From Stenotrophomonas maltophilia (GTDB lineage Bacteria > Pseudomonadota > Gammaproteobacteria > Xanthomonadales > Xanthomonadaceae): a DNA stretch of 64,000 nucleotides. A model generated the notes under the pieces. It did not search any database and was not told where the DNA came from. It was given only the letters and a program-made list of their open reading frames with translations. The stretch spans positions 2,140,501-2,204,500 of the forward strand of contig NZ_CP029773.1 of NCBI RefSeq assembly GCF_003205835.1, given 5' to 3'. Below, one piece after another: positions 42,970 to 51,885 of this stretch. Position 1 is the first letter of the stretch, and every line of letters begins with the position of its first letter. Made by a program: the position numbers and the translations under genes.

Positions 42970-43748
42970 GCGGCCTGCTCCAGGGCACGGGCGTCCTCGC
43001 CGAGGATCCAGTTCAGGGCGCGGCGATAGGCGGCCAGGCCGCGGCCCGGGTAGTCCTCGCCGACGCTCGGCAGGGTCAGGCCCGCCGCGTTGCTGATGCG
43101 GGTATCGATCGGAATCGCGTCTTCCCACACGCGGCTGCCGTGACGATCCTGCATCGTGCGCAGCGACTCGTTGCCTGCGCGCGTGCGGCGGTCGAACAGG
43201 GTCGGCAGGATCGATATCGGCAGCGGACGGCGGCGCGAGCGCTCGACCATCTCGCCGGTGCGGACCATGCCATCGAGCCCATGCAGTGCCAGCGGCTCGG
43301 CCTGGGTGGGGATGATCAGGCGGTCGGCCGCGGCCAGTGCGTTGATCATCAGCAGGCCGAGGGTCGGCGCACAGTCCAGGAGGATGTAGTCGTGCTGGCC
43401 CTGGTGGCGTGCCAGCGCGTTCTGCAGGGCCAGGCCGAGGCCAGGCTGGTTGGCGCTGCGGCGCTCCAGCGTGGCCAGCGCCGACTGCGCACAGACGTAG
43501 TCCAGGCCATGGATGCTGCTGGCATGGCACAGGCTGGCGAGGTCTGCGGGCGGGGCGCCGAACAGTTCCAGTACGCCGGCCGGCGGCGGATCCACCGGCA
43601 CGCCGAACGCGCGGCTGAGCGAGGCATGCGGATCGAGATCGATCAGCAGTACGCGATGGCCAAGTGCGGCCAGGCCGCGGCCGAGGGCGAGGGTGGTGGT
43701 GGTCTTGCCGACTCCGCCCTTCTGGTTGGCGACTGCCCAGATGCGCAT
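42966..43748 (-). CDS. parC: ParC, ParA-type ATPase for chemotaxis array positioning
   Basis: 260-residue MinD/ParA ATPase. Deviant Walker A near the N-terminus (QKGGVGKTTTT), Walker A' and B regions DLDPHASLS and YILLDCAPT. Orphan ParA proteins at this position, followed by parP and preceded by motCD, direct chemotaxis arrays to the pole and segregate them at division (Vibrio ParC). No parB is present, as expected. It starts 4 bp after motD. Confidence 0.92.
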   Translation of the reverse strand: MRIWAVANQKGGVGKTTTTLALGRGLAALGHRVLLIDLDPHASLSRAFGVPVDPPPAGVLELFGAPPADLASLCHASSIHGLDYVCAQSALATLERRSANQPGLGLALQNALARHQGQHDYILLDCAPTLGLLMINALAAADRLIIPTQAEPLALHGLDGMVRTGEMVERSRRRPLPISILPTLFDRRTRAGNESLRTMQDRHGSRVWEDAIPIDTRISNAAGLTLPSVGEDYPGRGLAAYRRALNWILGEDARALEQAA

Positions 43749-43752
43749 CGGA

Positions 43753-44769
43753 TTACTCCTTCATTGCCGGGGGAACGGCGGCGCCGACACGGCTGCCAGC
43801 CGGCACCGGCGGCAACGTCACCGGTGCGATGGGGGAAGTGGCGGTGCTGGCCGGCGTTGCGGCGGCCTGCTCGGTGCTGGTGCTGTCGGCGGCGCCGGTG
43901 GCAGCGTTCAGGCGCTGGCCCAGCGGATCCACCGAATGCGAGGTGTCAGCCAGGATGATGACCATCACCCGGCGGTTGCGGTTGCGGCCCTGCGCGCTGT
44001 CGTTCTCTTCGCGCGGGCGGAACTGGCCGTAGCCGACCATGGCCAGCCGTGACGGCTGCACGCCCTGGTCGGCGAACAGGTGCACCACGCTGGCCGCGCG
44101 CCCGGCTGACAGCTCCCAGTTCGACGGGAACGTGGCAGTGGCGATCGGCACGTTGTCGGTGTGGCCTTCCACGCGCACGCTGTTGGGTACGTCGCGCAGG
44201 ACCTCGGCCAGGCTGGCCAGGGTCTGCCGCGCATGTACGTCCAGCGCCGCCGAGCCGGTGGGGAACAGGATGTCGCTGTTGATCTCGACTTCGATCCACA
44301 GTTCGGTGCGGCGCACGCTGATCATGCCGCGGTCGATCAGCGGCGCCAGTGCGGCGGTGAGGCGGTCGGCGATGCTGTTGAGCTGGCGCTCGGCGCGCGC
44401 GATCTGCTCCTGGTTGTGCACCGAAACAGGCATGCGCATCTGCGAGGCCATCGACGGCAGCAGGGTCGGGTCGTGCGACGGTGCTGGCGCGGACGGGCCG
44501 ATCTTGGTACCGGATTTGATCACCGACGGGCTGTCCCAGCCACCGCCCTGCACCTGCTTGTTGCCGACCTGCACCGGATTGATCGTGCGTGGTGCGCCAC
44601 CGAAGGCGTCGGTGAGCGCGTCGGCCATGATCCGGTACTTGCCCTCGTTCACCGAGGAAATCGCATACATGACCACGAAGAAGGCGAGCAGCAGCGTCAT
44701 CAGGTCGGCATAGGGGATCGCCCATGCTTCGTGGTTGGCGTGCTCTTCGTGGTGCTTGCGGCGGGCCAT
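43753..44769 (-). CDS. motD: MotD, MotB-type flagellar stator protein
   Basis: 338 residues. One transmembrane helix at about 19-41, with the proton-binding Asp D22 in AIPYADLMTLLLAFFVV. A plug/linker follows. OmpA-like peptidoglycan-binding domain at about 165-285 (RVEGHTDNVPIATATFPSNW, GYGQFRPREENDS). The C-terminal tail of about 50 residues is Ala/Pro/Thr-rich and unusual. It partners MotC, encoded 1 base upstream. The Asp, together with the MotC-like partner, fits a proton-driven motor. Confidence 0.93.
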   Translation of the reverse strand: MARRKHHEEHANHEAWAIPYADLMTLLLAFFVVMYAISSVNEGKYRIMADALTDAFGGAPRTINPVQVGNKQVQGGGWDSPSVIKSGTKIGPSAPAPSHDPTLLPSMASQMRMPVSVHNQEQIARAERQLNSIADRLTAALAPLIDRGMISVRRTELWIEVEINSDILFPTGSAALDVHARQTLASLAEVLRDVPNSVRVEGHTDNVPIATATFPSNWELSAGRAASVVHLFADQGVQPSRLAMVGYGQFRPREENDSAQGRNRNRRVMVIILADTSHSVDPLGQRLNAATGAADSTSTEQAAATPASTATSPIAPVTLPPVPAGSRVGAAVPPAMKE

Positions 44770-44770
44770 G

Positions 44771-45511
44771 TCAGTGCAGGAAGCCGGAGAGGTTGGTTTC
44801 GATGTTGCGCGGGTTCTCGCCCTGGGCGATCGAGATCAGGCCTTCGATGACCATTTCGCGGTCGCGGGTGTTGTGCGAGATCACACTCTTGAGCTTGGCC
44901 GAGATCGGCAGGAACAGCAGATTGGCCGAGGCGATGCCGTAGATGGTGGCGGTGAATGCTGCGGCGATGCCGTGGCCGAGCTTGCTCGGATCGGCCAGGT
45001 TCTTCATCACCGCGATCAGGCCGAGCACGGCACCGATGATGCCCAGCGTCGGCGCATAGATGCCCATCGCTTCGAAGACCTTGGCACCGGCCTGGTCCTG
45101 GTGTTCCTGGCTGCCCAGTTCGATTTCCAGCATGTGCCGCATCGATTCGGGTTCGACGCCGTCCACCAGCAGCTGCAGGCCCTTGCGCAGGAACGGGTCC
45201 TGCTGTGCTTCCACCTGCGATTCCAGGCCCAGCAGGCCCTGGCGGCGGGCGATGTTGCTCCACTCGACGATCTGCTGGATCAGTTCGCGGCGATCGCTGT
45301 GCGGCGGGCGCACGACCCAGCGCACGATCTTGAACGCATGCTTGAACACCGCCGGCGAGGTATGCAGCAGGATCGCGGCGATGGTGCCGACGATGACGAT
45401 CACGAACGCCGCAGGCGACCACAACGACGCCAGGCCGGCGCCCTTGAGGATGCTGCCACCGACCAGCGAGGCCAGGGCGAGAAAGAGTCCAATGAGGCTG
45501 AGTCTATCCAT
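44771..45511 (-). CDS. motC: MotC, MotA-type flagellar stator protein
   Basis: 246 residues with four transmembrane segments (2 near the N-terminus, 2 at about 150-215). The cytoplasmic loop holds charged residues that face FliG. MotA signature GIIGAVLGLIAVMKN, and a conserved Pro in YAPTLGIIGA. The start at 45511 (MDRLSLIGLF) is the family start, but a sigma-28-like -10 ends only 8 bases upstream, so the transcript would be almost leaderless. A longer GTG start at 45550 seems less likely. Confidence 0.92.
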   Translation of the reverse strand: MDRLSLIGLFLALASLVGGSILKGAGLASLWSPAAFVIVIVGTIAAILLHTSPAVFKHAFKIVRWVVRPPHSDRRELIQQIVEWSNIARRQGLLGLESQVEAQQDPFLRKGLQLLVDGVEPESMRHMLEIELGSQEHQDQAGAKVFEAMGIYAPTLGIIGAVLGLIAVMKNLADPSKLGHGIAAAFTATIYGIASANLLFLPISAKLKSVISHNTRDREMVIEGLISIAQGENPRNIETNLSGFLH

Positions 45512-45518
45512 GGATCCG

Positions 45519-45545
45519 GTATCGGCTTGTATGAATGGGACTTGA
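45519..45545 (-). promoter_or_regulatory. Sigma-28-like promoter at the motC start
   Basis: Minus strand TCAA, 15-base spacer, GCCGATAC (7 of 8 to the -10 consensus). The -10 ends 8 bp before the motC start codon. Confidence 0.6.
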
Positions 45546-45601
45546 GACACCGGTACGGGCTACTGGTGCGACTTCACAGTTTTACGGGTTCAGCAAGCGG
45601 G

Positions 45602-47446
45602 TCAGTCATGTGGGCTGCGCAGTCCATCCACGTCCAGGATCAGCGCCATGCGACCATCGCCGATCAAGGTTGCACCGGCGTAACCGCGCAGGCCGCGCAG
45701 CGCTTTCGGCAGTGGCTTGATGACCACTTCCTCGCGCCCGCGCACCTGGTCCACGACCAGGCCGAAGCGCGCTTCGCCGGCCTGCAGCACCACGATGGTC
45801 AGCAGGGTCGACGCGGCCGGCGTCACATCCAGCCACTGGCGCAGATCGACCAGCGGCAGGGTGTGCGAGCGGCGGTCAAGCACGGCGCGGCCGTCGAACC
45901 AGCCGAGCGACGTGCGCGGTGCGTGCAGCACTTCCATCACGCGCGCCAGTGGCAGCGCATAGACATCCTCACCGGCCTGCACCAGCAGGGTCGGCAGGAT
46001 CGCCAGGGTCAGTGGTACTCGGATCATGAAGCGGCTGCCACGTCCCAGTTCCGACTGGATCTGGATCTGGCCGCTAAGCTCGCGGATCCGCGACTGCACC
46101 ACGTCCATGCCGACGCCACGGCCGGAGATGTCGGTGACCTGCTGCTTGGTCGAGAAGCCCGGCAGGAACACCAGGTGCAGGCATTCCTCGCTGCTCAGGC
46201 GGGCGGCGGCTTCCGGGTCGATCAGGCCCTTCTCGCGCGCCTTCGCGCGCAGCTTTTCCGGGTCGATGCCAGCGCCATCGTCCTGCACCTCGATACTGAC
46301 GTAGTCGCCTTCCTGCTGTGCCGACAGGCGCACATGGCCCATCCGTGGCTTGCCCTGTGCTTCGCGCAGGTCGGGCATTTCCACGCCATGGTCGATGGCG
46401 TTGCGGACCAGGTGCACCAGCGGGTCGGCCAGGGCTTCCACCAGGTTGCGGTCGAGCTCGGTCTCGGCGCCGATCAGCTCCAGGTCCACTTCCTTCTTCA
46501 GCGAGCGGGCGACGTCGCGGGCGACCTTGGGGAAGCGCGAGAACACCTTGCCCACCGGCTGCATGCGGGTACGCATCACGGCCGACTGCAGGCGGGCCGT
46601 GGCGATATCCAGAGTGGACACGGCGCGGTCCAGCTCCTCGTCGCGCAGGCGCGCACGCAGGGTCTTGAGCCGATTGCGCGACAACACCAGTTCGCCGATC
46701 AGATTGACGATCGCATCCAGGCGCTTGGTGTCCACGCGCACGGTGTGTTCGGCTTCGGCCAGCGGCTTGGCGGCCGGCTTGGCCGCCGGTGCCGGTGCGG
46801 CCGCCGGGCGCGGGGCGGCGGTCGGCGCCGGTGCCACTACCGCAGCGGGCTTGGCGCCCGGTGCGGCGCCACCGTGCAGCTGGTCGAGCAGGGCTTCGAA
46901 TTCGTCTTCGCTGATCAGTCCGTCGTCAGCCTTCTTCGCAGGCGTGACCGCGGTCGGCGCATTGCCGCCGTGCAGCTGGTCGAGCAGGGCCTCGAATTCG
47001 TCGTCGGTGATCAGGTCGCTCCCACCGGCGGCGGGCGCGGTGGCGGCCACGGGCGCGGCGGCGCCGCCACCATGCACGTCGAACTGGGCGATCAGGTCCG
47101 GCGGTGCATAGCCCGGTTCTGTGCCGGAAGACACGGCATCCAGCATCGACTGCAGGTAATCCAGCGATTGCTGGGCGGCATCGAAGTGGTGGGCCTGCAG
47201 CACGGCCTGGCCGGCACGCGCGGCGCCCAGCGCTTCTTCAGCGGCGTGGCACAGCTCGACCATGGCGGTGACGCCGAGGAAGCCGGCACCGCCCTTGAGC
47301 GTGTGGTAGCCGCGGAACACCGCGTTGAGCTGATCGCTGTCCTGCGGTGCCTGCTCCAGCGACACCAGCTGTTCGCCGAGGCGATCCAGGATCTCCTGCG
47401 CCTCGATGATGAAATCGGCAGTGATGTCGTCGGATACCGCGCTCAT
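45602..47446 (-). CDS. cheA: CheA histidine kinase (flagellar locus)
   Basis: 614-residue kinase. P1 Hpt with H48 (FRGYHTLKGGAGFLG). The linker at residues 145-193 has two copies of LI(T/S)(D/E)DEFEALLDQLHGG in place of a classical P2. P3 follows, then P4 with VHLVRNAIDHGVEMPD and DDGAGID, and P5. Position between cheZ and motC, as in Pseudomonas and Vibrio, marks it as the kinase that drives the polar flagellum through CheY at 48054. It is 3 bp after cheZ. Confidence 0.95.
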   Translation of the reverse strand: MSAVSDDITADFIIEAQEILDRLGEQLVSLEQAPQDSDQLNAVFRGYHTLKGGAGFLGVTAMVELCHAAEEALGAARAGQAVLQAHHFDAAQQSLDYLQSMLDAVSSGTEPGYAPPDLIAQFDVHGGGAAAPVAATAPAAGGSDLITDDEFEALLDQLHGGNAPTAVTPAKKADDGLISEDEFEALLDQLHGGAAPGAKPAAVVAPAPTAAPRPAAAPAPAAKPAAKPLAEAEHTVRVDTKRLDAIVNLIGELVLSRNRLKTLRARLRDEELDRAVSTLDIATARLQSAVMRTRMQPVGKVFSRFPKVARDVARSLKKEVDLELIGAETELDRNLVEALADPLVHLVRNAIDHGVEMPDLREAQGKPRMGHVRLSAQQEGDYVSIEVQDDGAGIDPEKLRAKAREKGLIDPEAAARLSSEECLHLVFLPGFSTKQQVTDISGRGVGMDVVQSRIRELSGQIQIQSELGRGSRFMIRVPLTLAILPTLLVQAGEDVYALPLARVMEVLHAPRTSLGWFDGRAVLDRRSHTLPLVDLRQWLDVTPAASTLLTIVVLQAGEARFGLVVDQVRGREEVVIKPLPKALRGLRGYAGATLIGDGRMALILDVDGLRSPHD

Positions 47447-47448
47447 GC

Positions 47449-48054
47449 TTACAGCCCCAGATCCGACAACAGGTCGTCGGCGTCGTTCTGCGAGACCGCG
47501 TGGCGGTCCAGTCCCTTCAGTGCCGGCCCGGCCAGTTCCGGGTCGGTGCGATGCTGTTCCGGCGGCAGGCCGAGCGCGCCGAAACCTTCATGCACGCGGC
47601 GGACGATGCCGACCACGCGGCGGATGATCTGGCCGGTCAGGTCCTGGTAGCTCTGGGTCAGGGCGATCTCGGTGAGGTTGTGGCGGATGCGCTCGAGCTG
47701 CGCGTCCTGGCCCGGCTGCAGGCCTTCGGCGCGCAGCTGTTCGGTCAGGCTGCGGCATTCCTCGGCCAGGTCCAGGGTGCGGTGCGTGGCCTGTTCGGTC
47801 ATCGCCACCACGTGGTCCAGGCGCGCGCAGGCATCGTCCAGTTCGCCGGCTTCGCTGGGTACGGTCGGCAGTTCACCCAGCGCCTGTCCCAGTTCGCGGG
47901 CCAGCCGCGAAAGGCCGCTCATCATCGGCTGCGTGCGCAGCGCGACCAGTCCGTCGATGCGCTGCCGCCAGGCGGCCTCATCACCGGACTCCAGCGCGTC
48001 CAGGGCTTCCTGCAGGCGCAGGGCGAGGGCGTTCTTGTCGACCGTGGTATCCAT
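47449..48054 (-). CDS. cheZ: CheZ, CheY-P phosphatase
   Basis: 201 residues forming a long helical hairpin. The catalytic region is EIALTQSYQDLTGQIIRRVV, where D and Q of YQDLTGQ match the phosphatase residues of E. coli CheZ. The last residues NDADDLLSDLGL form the CheY-binding C-terminal helix. It overlaps cheY by one base. Its presence shows that signal termination here is CheZ-dependent. Confidence 0.95.
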   Translation of the reverse strand: MDTTVDKNALALRLQEALDALESGDEAAWRQRIDGLVALRTQPMMSGLSRLARELGQALGELPTVPSEAGELDDACARLDHVVAMTEQATHRTLDLAEECRSLTEQLRAEGLQPGQDAQLERIRHNLTEIALTQSYQDLTGQIIRRVVGIVRRVHEGFGALGLPPEQHRTDPELAGPALKGLDRHAVSQNDADDLLSDLGL

Positions 48055-48446
48055 CAGGCGCTGGCCGCCAGGCGTTCGAAGATCTTGCCGAGCTTCTCTT
48101 CCAGCGTCTGTGCAGTGAACGGCTTGATGATGTAGCCGTTCACACCGCTCTGGGCGGCTTCGATGATCTGCTCGCGCTTGGCTTCCGCGGTGACCATCAG
48201 CACTGGCAGGGTCTTCAGCTTGGCATCGGCGCGGATCGCCTTGAGCAGCTCGATGCCGGTCATCACCGGCATGTTCCAGTCGGTGACCACGAAATCGAAC
48301 GGCTGGCTCTGCAGCAGCGACAGCGCAGCATGCCCGTCCTCGGCTTCGGCGGTATTGGTGAAGCCCAGATCGCCCAGCAGGTTCTTGACGATTCGACGCA
48401 TGGTCGAGAAGTCGTCGACGATCAGGATGCGCATGTTCTTGTTCAA
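48054..48446 (-). CDS. cheY: CheY, motor-binding response regulator
   Basis: 130-residue receiver closely resembling E. coli CheY. Acidic pair at residues 11-12 ([14 protein letters not shown]), phospho-acceptor D56 ([11 protein letters not shown]), Thr in [10 protein letters not shown] and Lys in GYIIKPFT. It is phosphorylated by CheA, binds FliM (whose N-terminal LSQDEIDALL motif is intact at 61336) and is dephosphorylated by CheZ. It follows fliA by 57 bp. Confidence 0.97.
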   Translation of the reverse strand: MNKNMRILIVDDFSTMRRIVKNLLGDLGFTNTAEAEDGHAALSLLQSQPFDFVVTDWNMPVMTGIELLKAIRADAKLKTLPVLMVTAEAKREQIIEAAQSGVNGYIIKPFTAQTLEEKLGKIFERLAASA

Positions 48447-48503
48447 AGCAGAATTCCTTTGTTGTTCATTCCGGGTGGCCGGGGGCAGCCACCTCGGGCA
48501 TGT

Positions 48504-49247
48504 TCATTCTTCCAGGCCGGCGTCTGCCGCCTCGAAAATCTTCAGTCGACCACGCAGGCGCAGCACGGCCTGGCCGTGGATCTGGCAGACCCGCGACTCG
48601 CTCACGCCGAGCACCGCGCCGATCTCCTTCAGGTTCAGTTCCTGCTCGTAGTAGAGCGAAAGCACCAGCTGTTCGCGCTCGGGCAGGTGGCCAATGGCCT
48701 TGCCCAGTTCGCGACCGAATTCGCCCCGCTCCAGCACCTGCTGCGGGGTCGGTCCGCCCTGGGCGACGGTGTCCAGCTCGCCCTGGTCCTCGATGCGCGA
48801 TTCCAGGCTCAGCACCTGGCCGCGCGCAGCGTCTTCCATCAGTCGCAGGTATTCGGGCAGCGGCATCTCCATCGCAGCGGCCACTTCGGTGGCGCTGGCG
48901 GCGCGGCCACTGCTCTGTTCCAGGCGGCGGATGGTGGCGGCGGCATCACGAGCACGGCGGTGCACGGAACGCGGCACCCAGTCACCACGGCGGATCTCAT
49001 CGATCATCGAACCGCGGATGCGGATCGAGGCGTAGGTCTCGAACGAAGCACCCTGGTCGGCGTCATAGCTGCGCGAGGCCTCGATCAGTCCCATCATGCC
49101 GGCCTGGATCAGATCGTCGACTTCGACGCTGGCAGGCAGGCGTGCGGCGAGGTGGTGGGCGATGCGCCGCACCAGGTCCGAGTGCAGGGCGATGACCTCG
49201 TTGGCTGCCGAGCGCTGCACTTCCCTGTATTGGGCTGCGCCTTTCAT
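48504..49247 (-). CDS. fliA: FliA, flagellar sigma factor (sigma-28)
   Basis: Directs RNA polymerase to late flagellar and chemotaxis genes. 247 residues. Region 2 (DLIQAGMMGLIEASRSYD, ETYASIRIRGSMIDEIRR), region 3 and region 4 (LNLKEIGAVLGVSESRVCQI) are all intact. Overlaps flhG by ATGA. The many TAAA-N15-GCCGATAA-like sites to the left in this window are its probable targets. Confidence 0.97.
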   Translation of the reverse strand: MKGAAQYREVQRSAANEVIALHSDLVRRIAHHLAARLPASVEVDDLIQAGMMGLIEASRSYDADQGASFETYASIRIRGSMIDEIRRGDWVPRSVHRRARDAAATIRRLEQSSGRAASATEVAAAMEMPLPEYLRLMEDAARGQVLSLESRIEDQGELDTVAQGGPTPQQVLERGEFGRELGKAIGHLPEREQLVLSLYYEQELNLKEIGAVLGVSESRVCQIHGQAVLRLRGRLKIFEAADAGLEE

Positions 49248-50131
49248 GCCGCCACCCCGCGCTGCTTGAGGATGCGTTCGAGGAAGAATTCAACGCCGCC
49301 ACGCGGTTCGGTCGGCGCCTGCCAGCGTGCGGTGCGGCGCGCGATCTCGGTGATCGCAAGCGCGGCGGGGCTGGACGGATAGGCCTTCACCACCGGCTGC
49401 TGGCGCTGCACCGACAGGCGCAGCCAGTCATCCTGCGGCACACAGCCCAGGTAGTTCAGCGACACATCGGCGAGGAACTTCTCGCAGACGCGGGTCAGCT
49501 TCTCGTACAGCACGCGGCCCTCGTTCGGGTCGCGCACCATGTTGGCCACCACCTGGATACGGTCCACGCCGCGCTCGCGCGACAACACCTTGATCAGCGC
49601 ATACGCGTCGGTGATCGAGGCCGGCTCGTCACAGACCACCACCACGGTGTCCTGCGCGGCCTGGCAGAAGGTCAGTACGCCGTCGGTGATGCCGGCGGCG
49701 GTGTCCACCACCATGATGTCCAGTTCGCGTTCCAGCTCGGAGAACACGTTGACCAGGCCAACGTGCTCGGCCGGGGCGAGCTCGGCCATGTGGCGGCGGC
49801 CGGACGCGGCCGGGACCACCAGCACGCCGTTCGGGCCTTCGACGATGACGTCTTCCAGCGAGCAGCGGCCGGCGACCAGGTCGGCCAACGTAAAGGTGGG
49901 GTTCAGCCCCAGGATCACGTCGATGTTGGCCAGGCCGAGGTCGGCGTCCAGCAGCAGCGTGCGCTTGCCCATGCCGGCCAACGCCACGGCCAGGTTGGCC
50001 GACACGTTGGTCTTGCCCACGCCGCCCTTGCCGCCGGTCACGGCGATGGTGCGCACAGGGCCGAGCGGCTCGCTGCGGGTGGCCGACAGCGGGAAGGTCT
50101 TGGTCAGCTTGGCGTACTCACGCGACGGCAT
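49244..50131 (-). CDS. flhG: FlhG (FleN), flagellar number ATPase
   Basis: 295-residue MinD-like ATPase that limits the cell to one polar flagellum, working against FlhF and the FleQ-type activator. Walker A TGGKGGVGKTN at about residue 33, LDADLGLANIDV, MVVDTAAGI. The N-terminal segment carries the basic/aromatic motif expected to stimulate FlhF. It overlaps flhF by 14 bases and fliA by 4. Confidence 0.95.
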   Translation of the reverse strand: MPSREYAKLTKTFPLSATRSEPLGPVRTIAVTGGKGGVGKTNVSANLAVALAGMGKRTLLLDADLGLANIDVILGLNPTFTLADLVAGRCSLEDVIVEGPNGVLVVPAASGRRHMAELAPAEHVGLVNVFSELERELDIMVVDTAAGITDGVLTFCQAAQDTVVVVCDEPASITDAYALIKVLSRERGVDRIQVVANMVRDPNEGRVLYEKLTRVCEKFLADVSLNYLGCVPQDDWLRLSVQRQQPVVKAYPSSPAALAITEIARRTARWQAPTEPRGGVEFFLERILKQRGVAA

Positions 50132-51740
50132 GGTTCAACTCCGGGTTGCAGGGCATATCGGCCGCTCGGCGCAAATCTTCAAGGCGAAGTACAAGATTGG
50201 CTGCACTGGCCCGGTGCAGGTCCTCCGGGACGTCCTGGCCATCGGTCACCCAGGTGATCGGCAGGGCATGGTCCACGGCCACCGACAGGGCGTTGCCGAA
50301 GCGGCCGGTCTCGTCCAGCTTGCTCAGCACCAGGCCCTGCAGGTTGGCGGCGCCGAAGCGGCGGACCACCTCGTCCATGTCGCCGAAGCTGGTGTTGGCC
50401 GGCAGCACCAGCAGGGTGCGGACCTGGCGCGCGGCGCGCAGCCACTGCAGCTGGGCGGCCAGTGCCCGGTCGCGCGGGCCCAGGCCGGCGGTGTCGATCA
50501 GCACCAGCTTGTAGTCCTTCAGGCGTTCCAGCAGCTGGTCCAGGTCGGTGCCGCTGTTGGCCTCGTGCACGGCGATGCCGAGCTGGCGGCCGTAGCCGTA
50601 CAGCTGCTCGCGGGCGCCGATGCGGGTGGTGTCGGTGGTGACCAGGGCGACGTCACGCGCAGCGTGCTTCTCGGCGAAGCGCGAGGCCAGCTTGGCGATG
50701 GTGGTGGTCTTGCCGGCGCCGGTGGGGCCGACCAGTGCGATCACACCACCTTCTTCCAGCGGGTCGACCGGGGCGATCGGCAGCTTGCGCGAGATCAGCC
50801 CCAGCATCAGGCCACGGCCACGGTGGGCTTCGGTCTCCAGCGGGATCTGCATGGCCACGTCGCGGGCGAGGCCGGCATCGAAGCCATACTCGTCCATCAG
50901 GTCCAGCGCGGTGGCGCGCACCGGGCAGCCGCGCAGGCGCTCGTCGGTGAAGCGGTTCATCTCGCGCTCGATCACCTGGCGCATGCCGGCCACTTCCTGG
51001 CGCAGCTGGCGGATCTCGGCGTCGTCCTGGGCAACCAGGGTCAGCGCCGGGGCCGGGGCCAGCATGGGGGCCGGGCTTGCTTCGCCGGCGGCTTTGACCG
51101 CTGCCGGTTCGCTGGCGGCGATCGCGGGCTGCGCTTCGGTCACGGCAGCGGTCGGCAGCGGCGGCGGCTGCACGGCCGGGGCCGCGCTTTCGTGATGCGC
51201 CTCGTGCGGCGGGTCGATCTGGAAGCGGGCGCGGTTGGCCGGCGTGGCGCTGGCGGGTTCCGCTGCGACGATGGCCTCGGCGAACGGGGCGAAGATCTGC
51301 TCCGGCAGCGCCGGTTCGTTGACGGCGGCGCGTGCCAGGGTGGCGGCGAAGCCAGTGCTGCCGCGGGTCGGTACGATCTCGTCGGCACTGTCCAGGGTGC
51401 GTCCGGTGGCGCCGACGGCGGCGCGGGCGAGGGCGGCCACCGCCGAGGTGGTGGCGGCCACCGGTTCCGGCGCCGGGGTGGTACTGCGGCGACGGGTGAC
51501 CGCGGCGATCACCGCATCGGCAGCGGTGCGCGGCTTGGGTGCCGGCGGCGGTGCGACGTCACGGCGCGAGGCTTCCAGTGCACGCTGCACGGCGCTCTCG
51601 TCGTAGTTGGCGGCGGCGACGATCTCGATGCCTTCCTCGATCCGGCGGTTGGACAGGATCACGGCGTCAGGACCATGTTCCTTGCGCACCAGGTTCATGG
51701 CCGAGCGCATGTCGGCGGCGACGAATCGTTTGATTTTCAT
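50118..51740 (-). CDS. flhF: FlhF, SRP-type GTPase for polar flagellum placement
   Basis: 540 residues. N-terminal B domain (MKIKRFVAADMRSAMNLVRK), a long low-complexity Ala/Pro linker at about 60-245, then NG GTPase domain with GPTGAGKTTTIAKLA, DTTRIGAREQL, LIDTAGLGPRD and LSKLDETGRFG. Marks the pole where the basal body is built. The start at 51740 is the family start. The linker is longer than usual. Confidence 0.95.
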   Translation of the reverse strand: MKIKRFVAADMRSAMNLVRKEHGPDAVILSNRRIEEGIEIVAAANYDESAVQRALEASRRDVAPPPAPKPRTAADAVIAAVTRRRSTTPAPEPVAATTSAVAALARAAVGATGRTLDSADEIVPTRGSTGFAATLARAAVNEPALPEQIFAPFAEAIVAAEPASATPANRARFQIDPPHEAHHESAAPAVQPPPLPTAAVTEAQPAIAASEPAAVKAAGEASPAPMLAPAPALTLVAQDDAEIRQLRQEVAGMRQVIEREMNRFTDERLRGCPVRATALDLMDEYGFDAGLARDVAMQIPLETEAHRGRGLMLGLISRKLPIAPVDPLEEGGVIALVGPTGAGKTTTIAKLASRFAEKHAARDVALVTTDTTRIGAREQLYGYGRQLGIAVHEANSGTDLDQLLERLKDYKLVLIDTAGLGPRDRALAAQLQWLRAARQVRTLLVLPANTSFGDMDEVVRRFGAANLQGLVLSKLDETGRFGNALSVAVDHALPITWVTDGQDVPEDLHRASAANLVLRLEDLRRAADMPCNPELNHAVA

Positions 51741-51885
51741 GCTGTGGTCACGGGACGAAGACGGCGGGGTGGCGGTCGGAGAACTCGGGTGGTCGGTGGT
51801 CTGCACGGTGCGGGTTCCCCTTGGTATCTGTCTGTTGCGTTGGTTCGAAAGTGGTGTCTGTTTTCTGGCGCTTCGGAGGGCGGCG

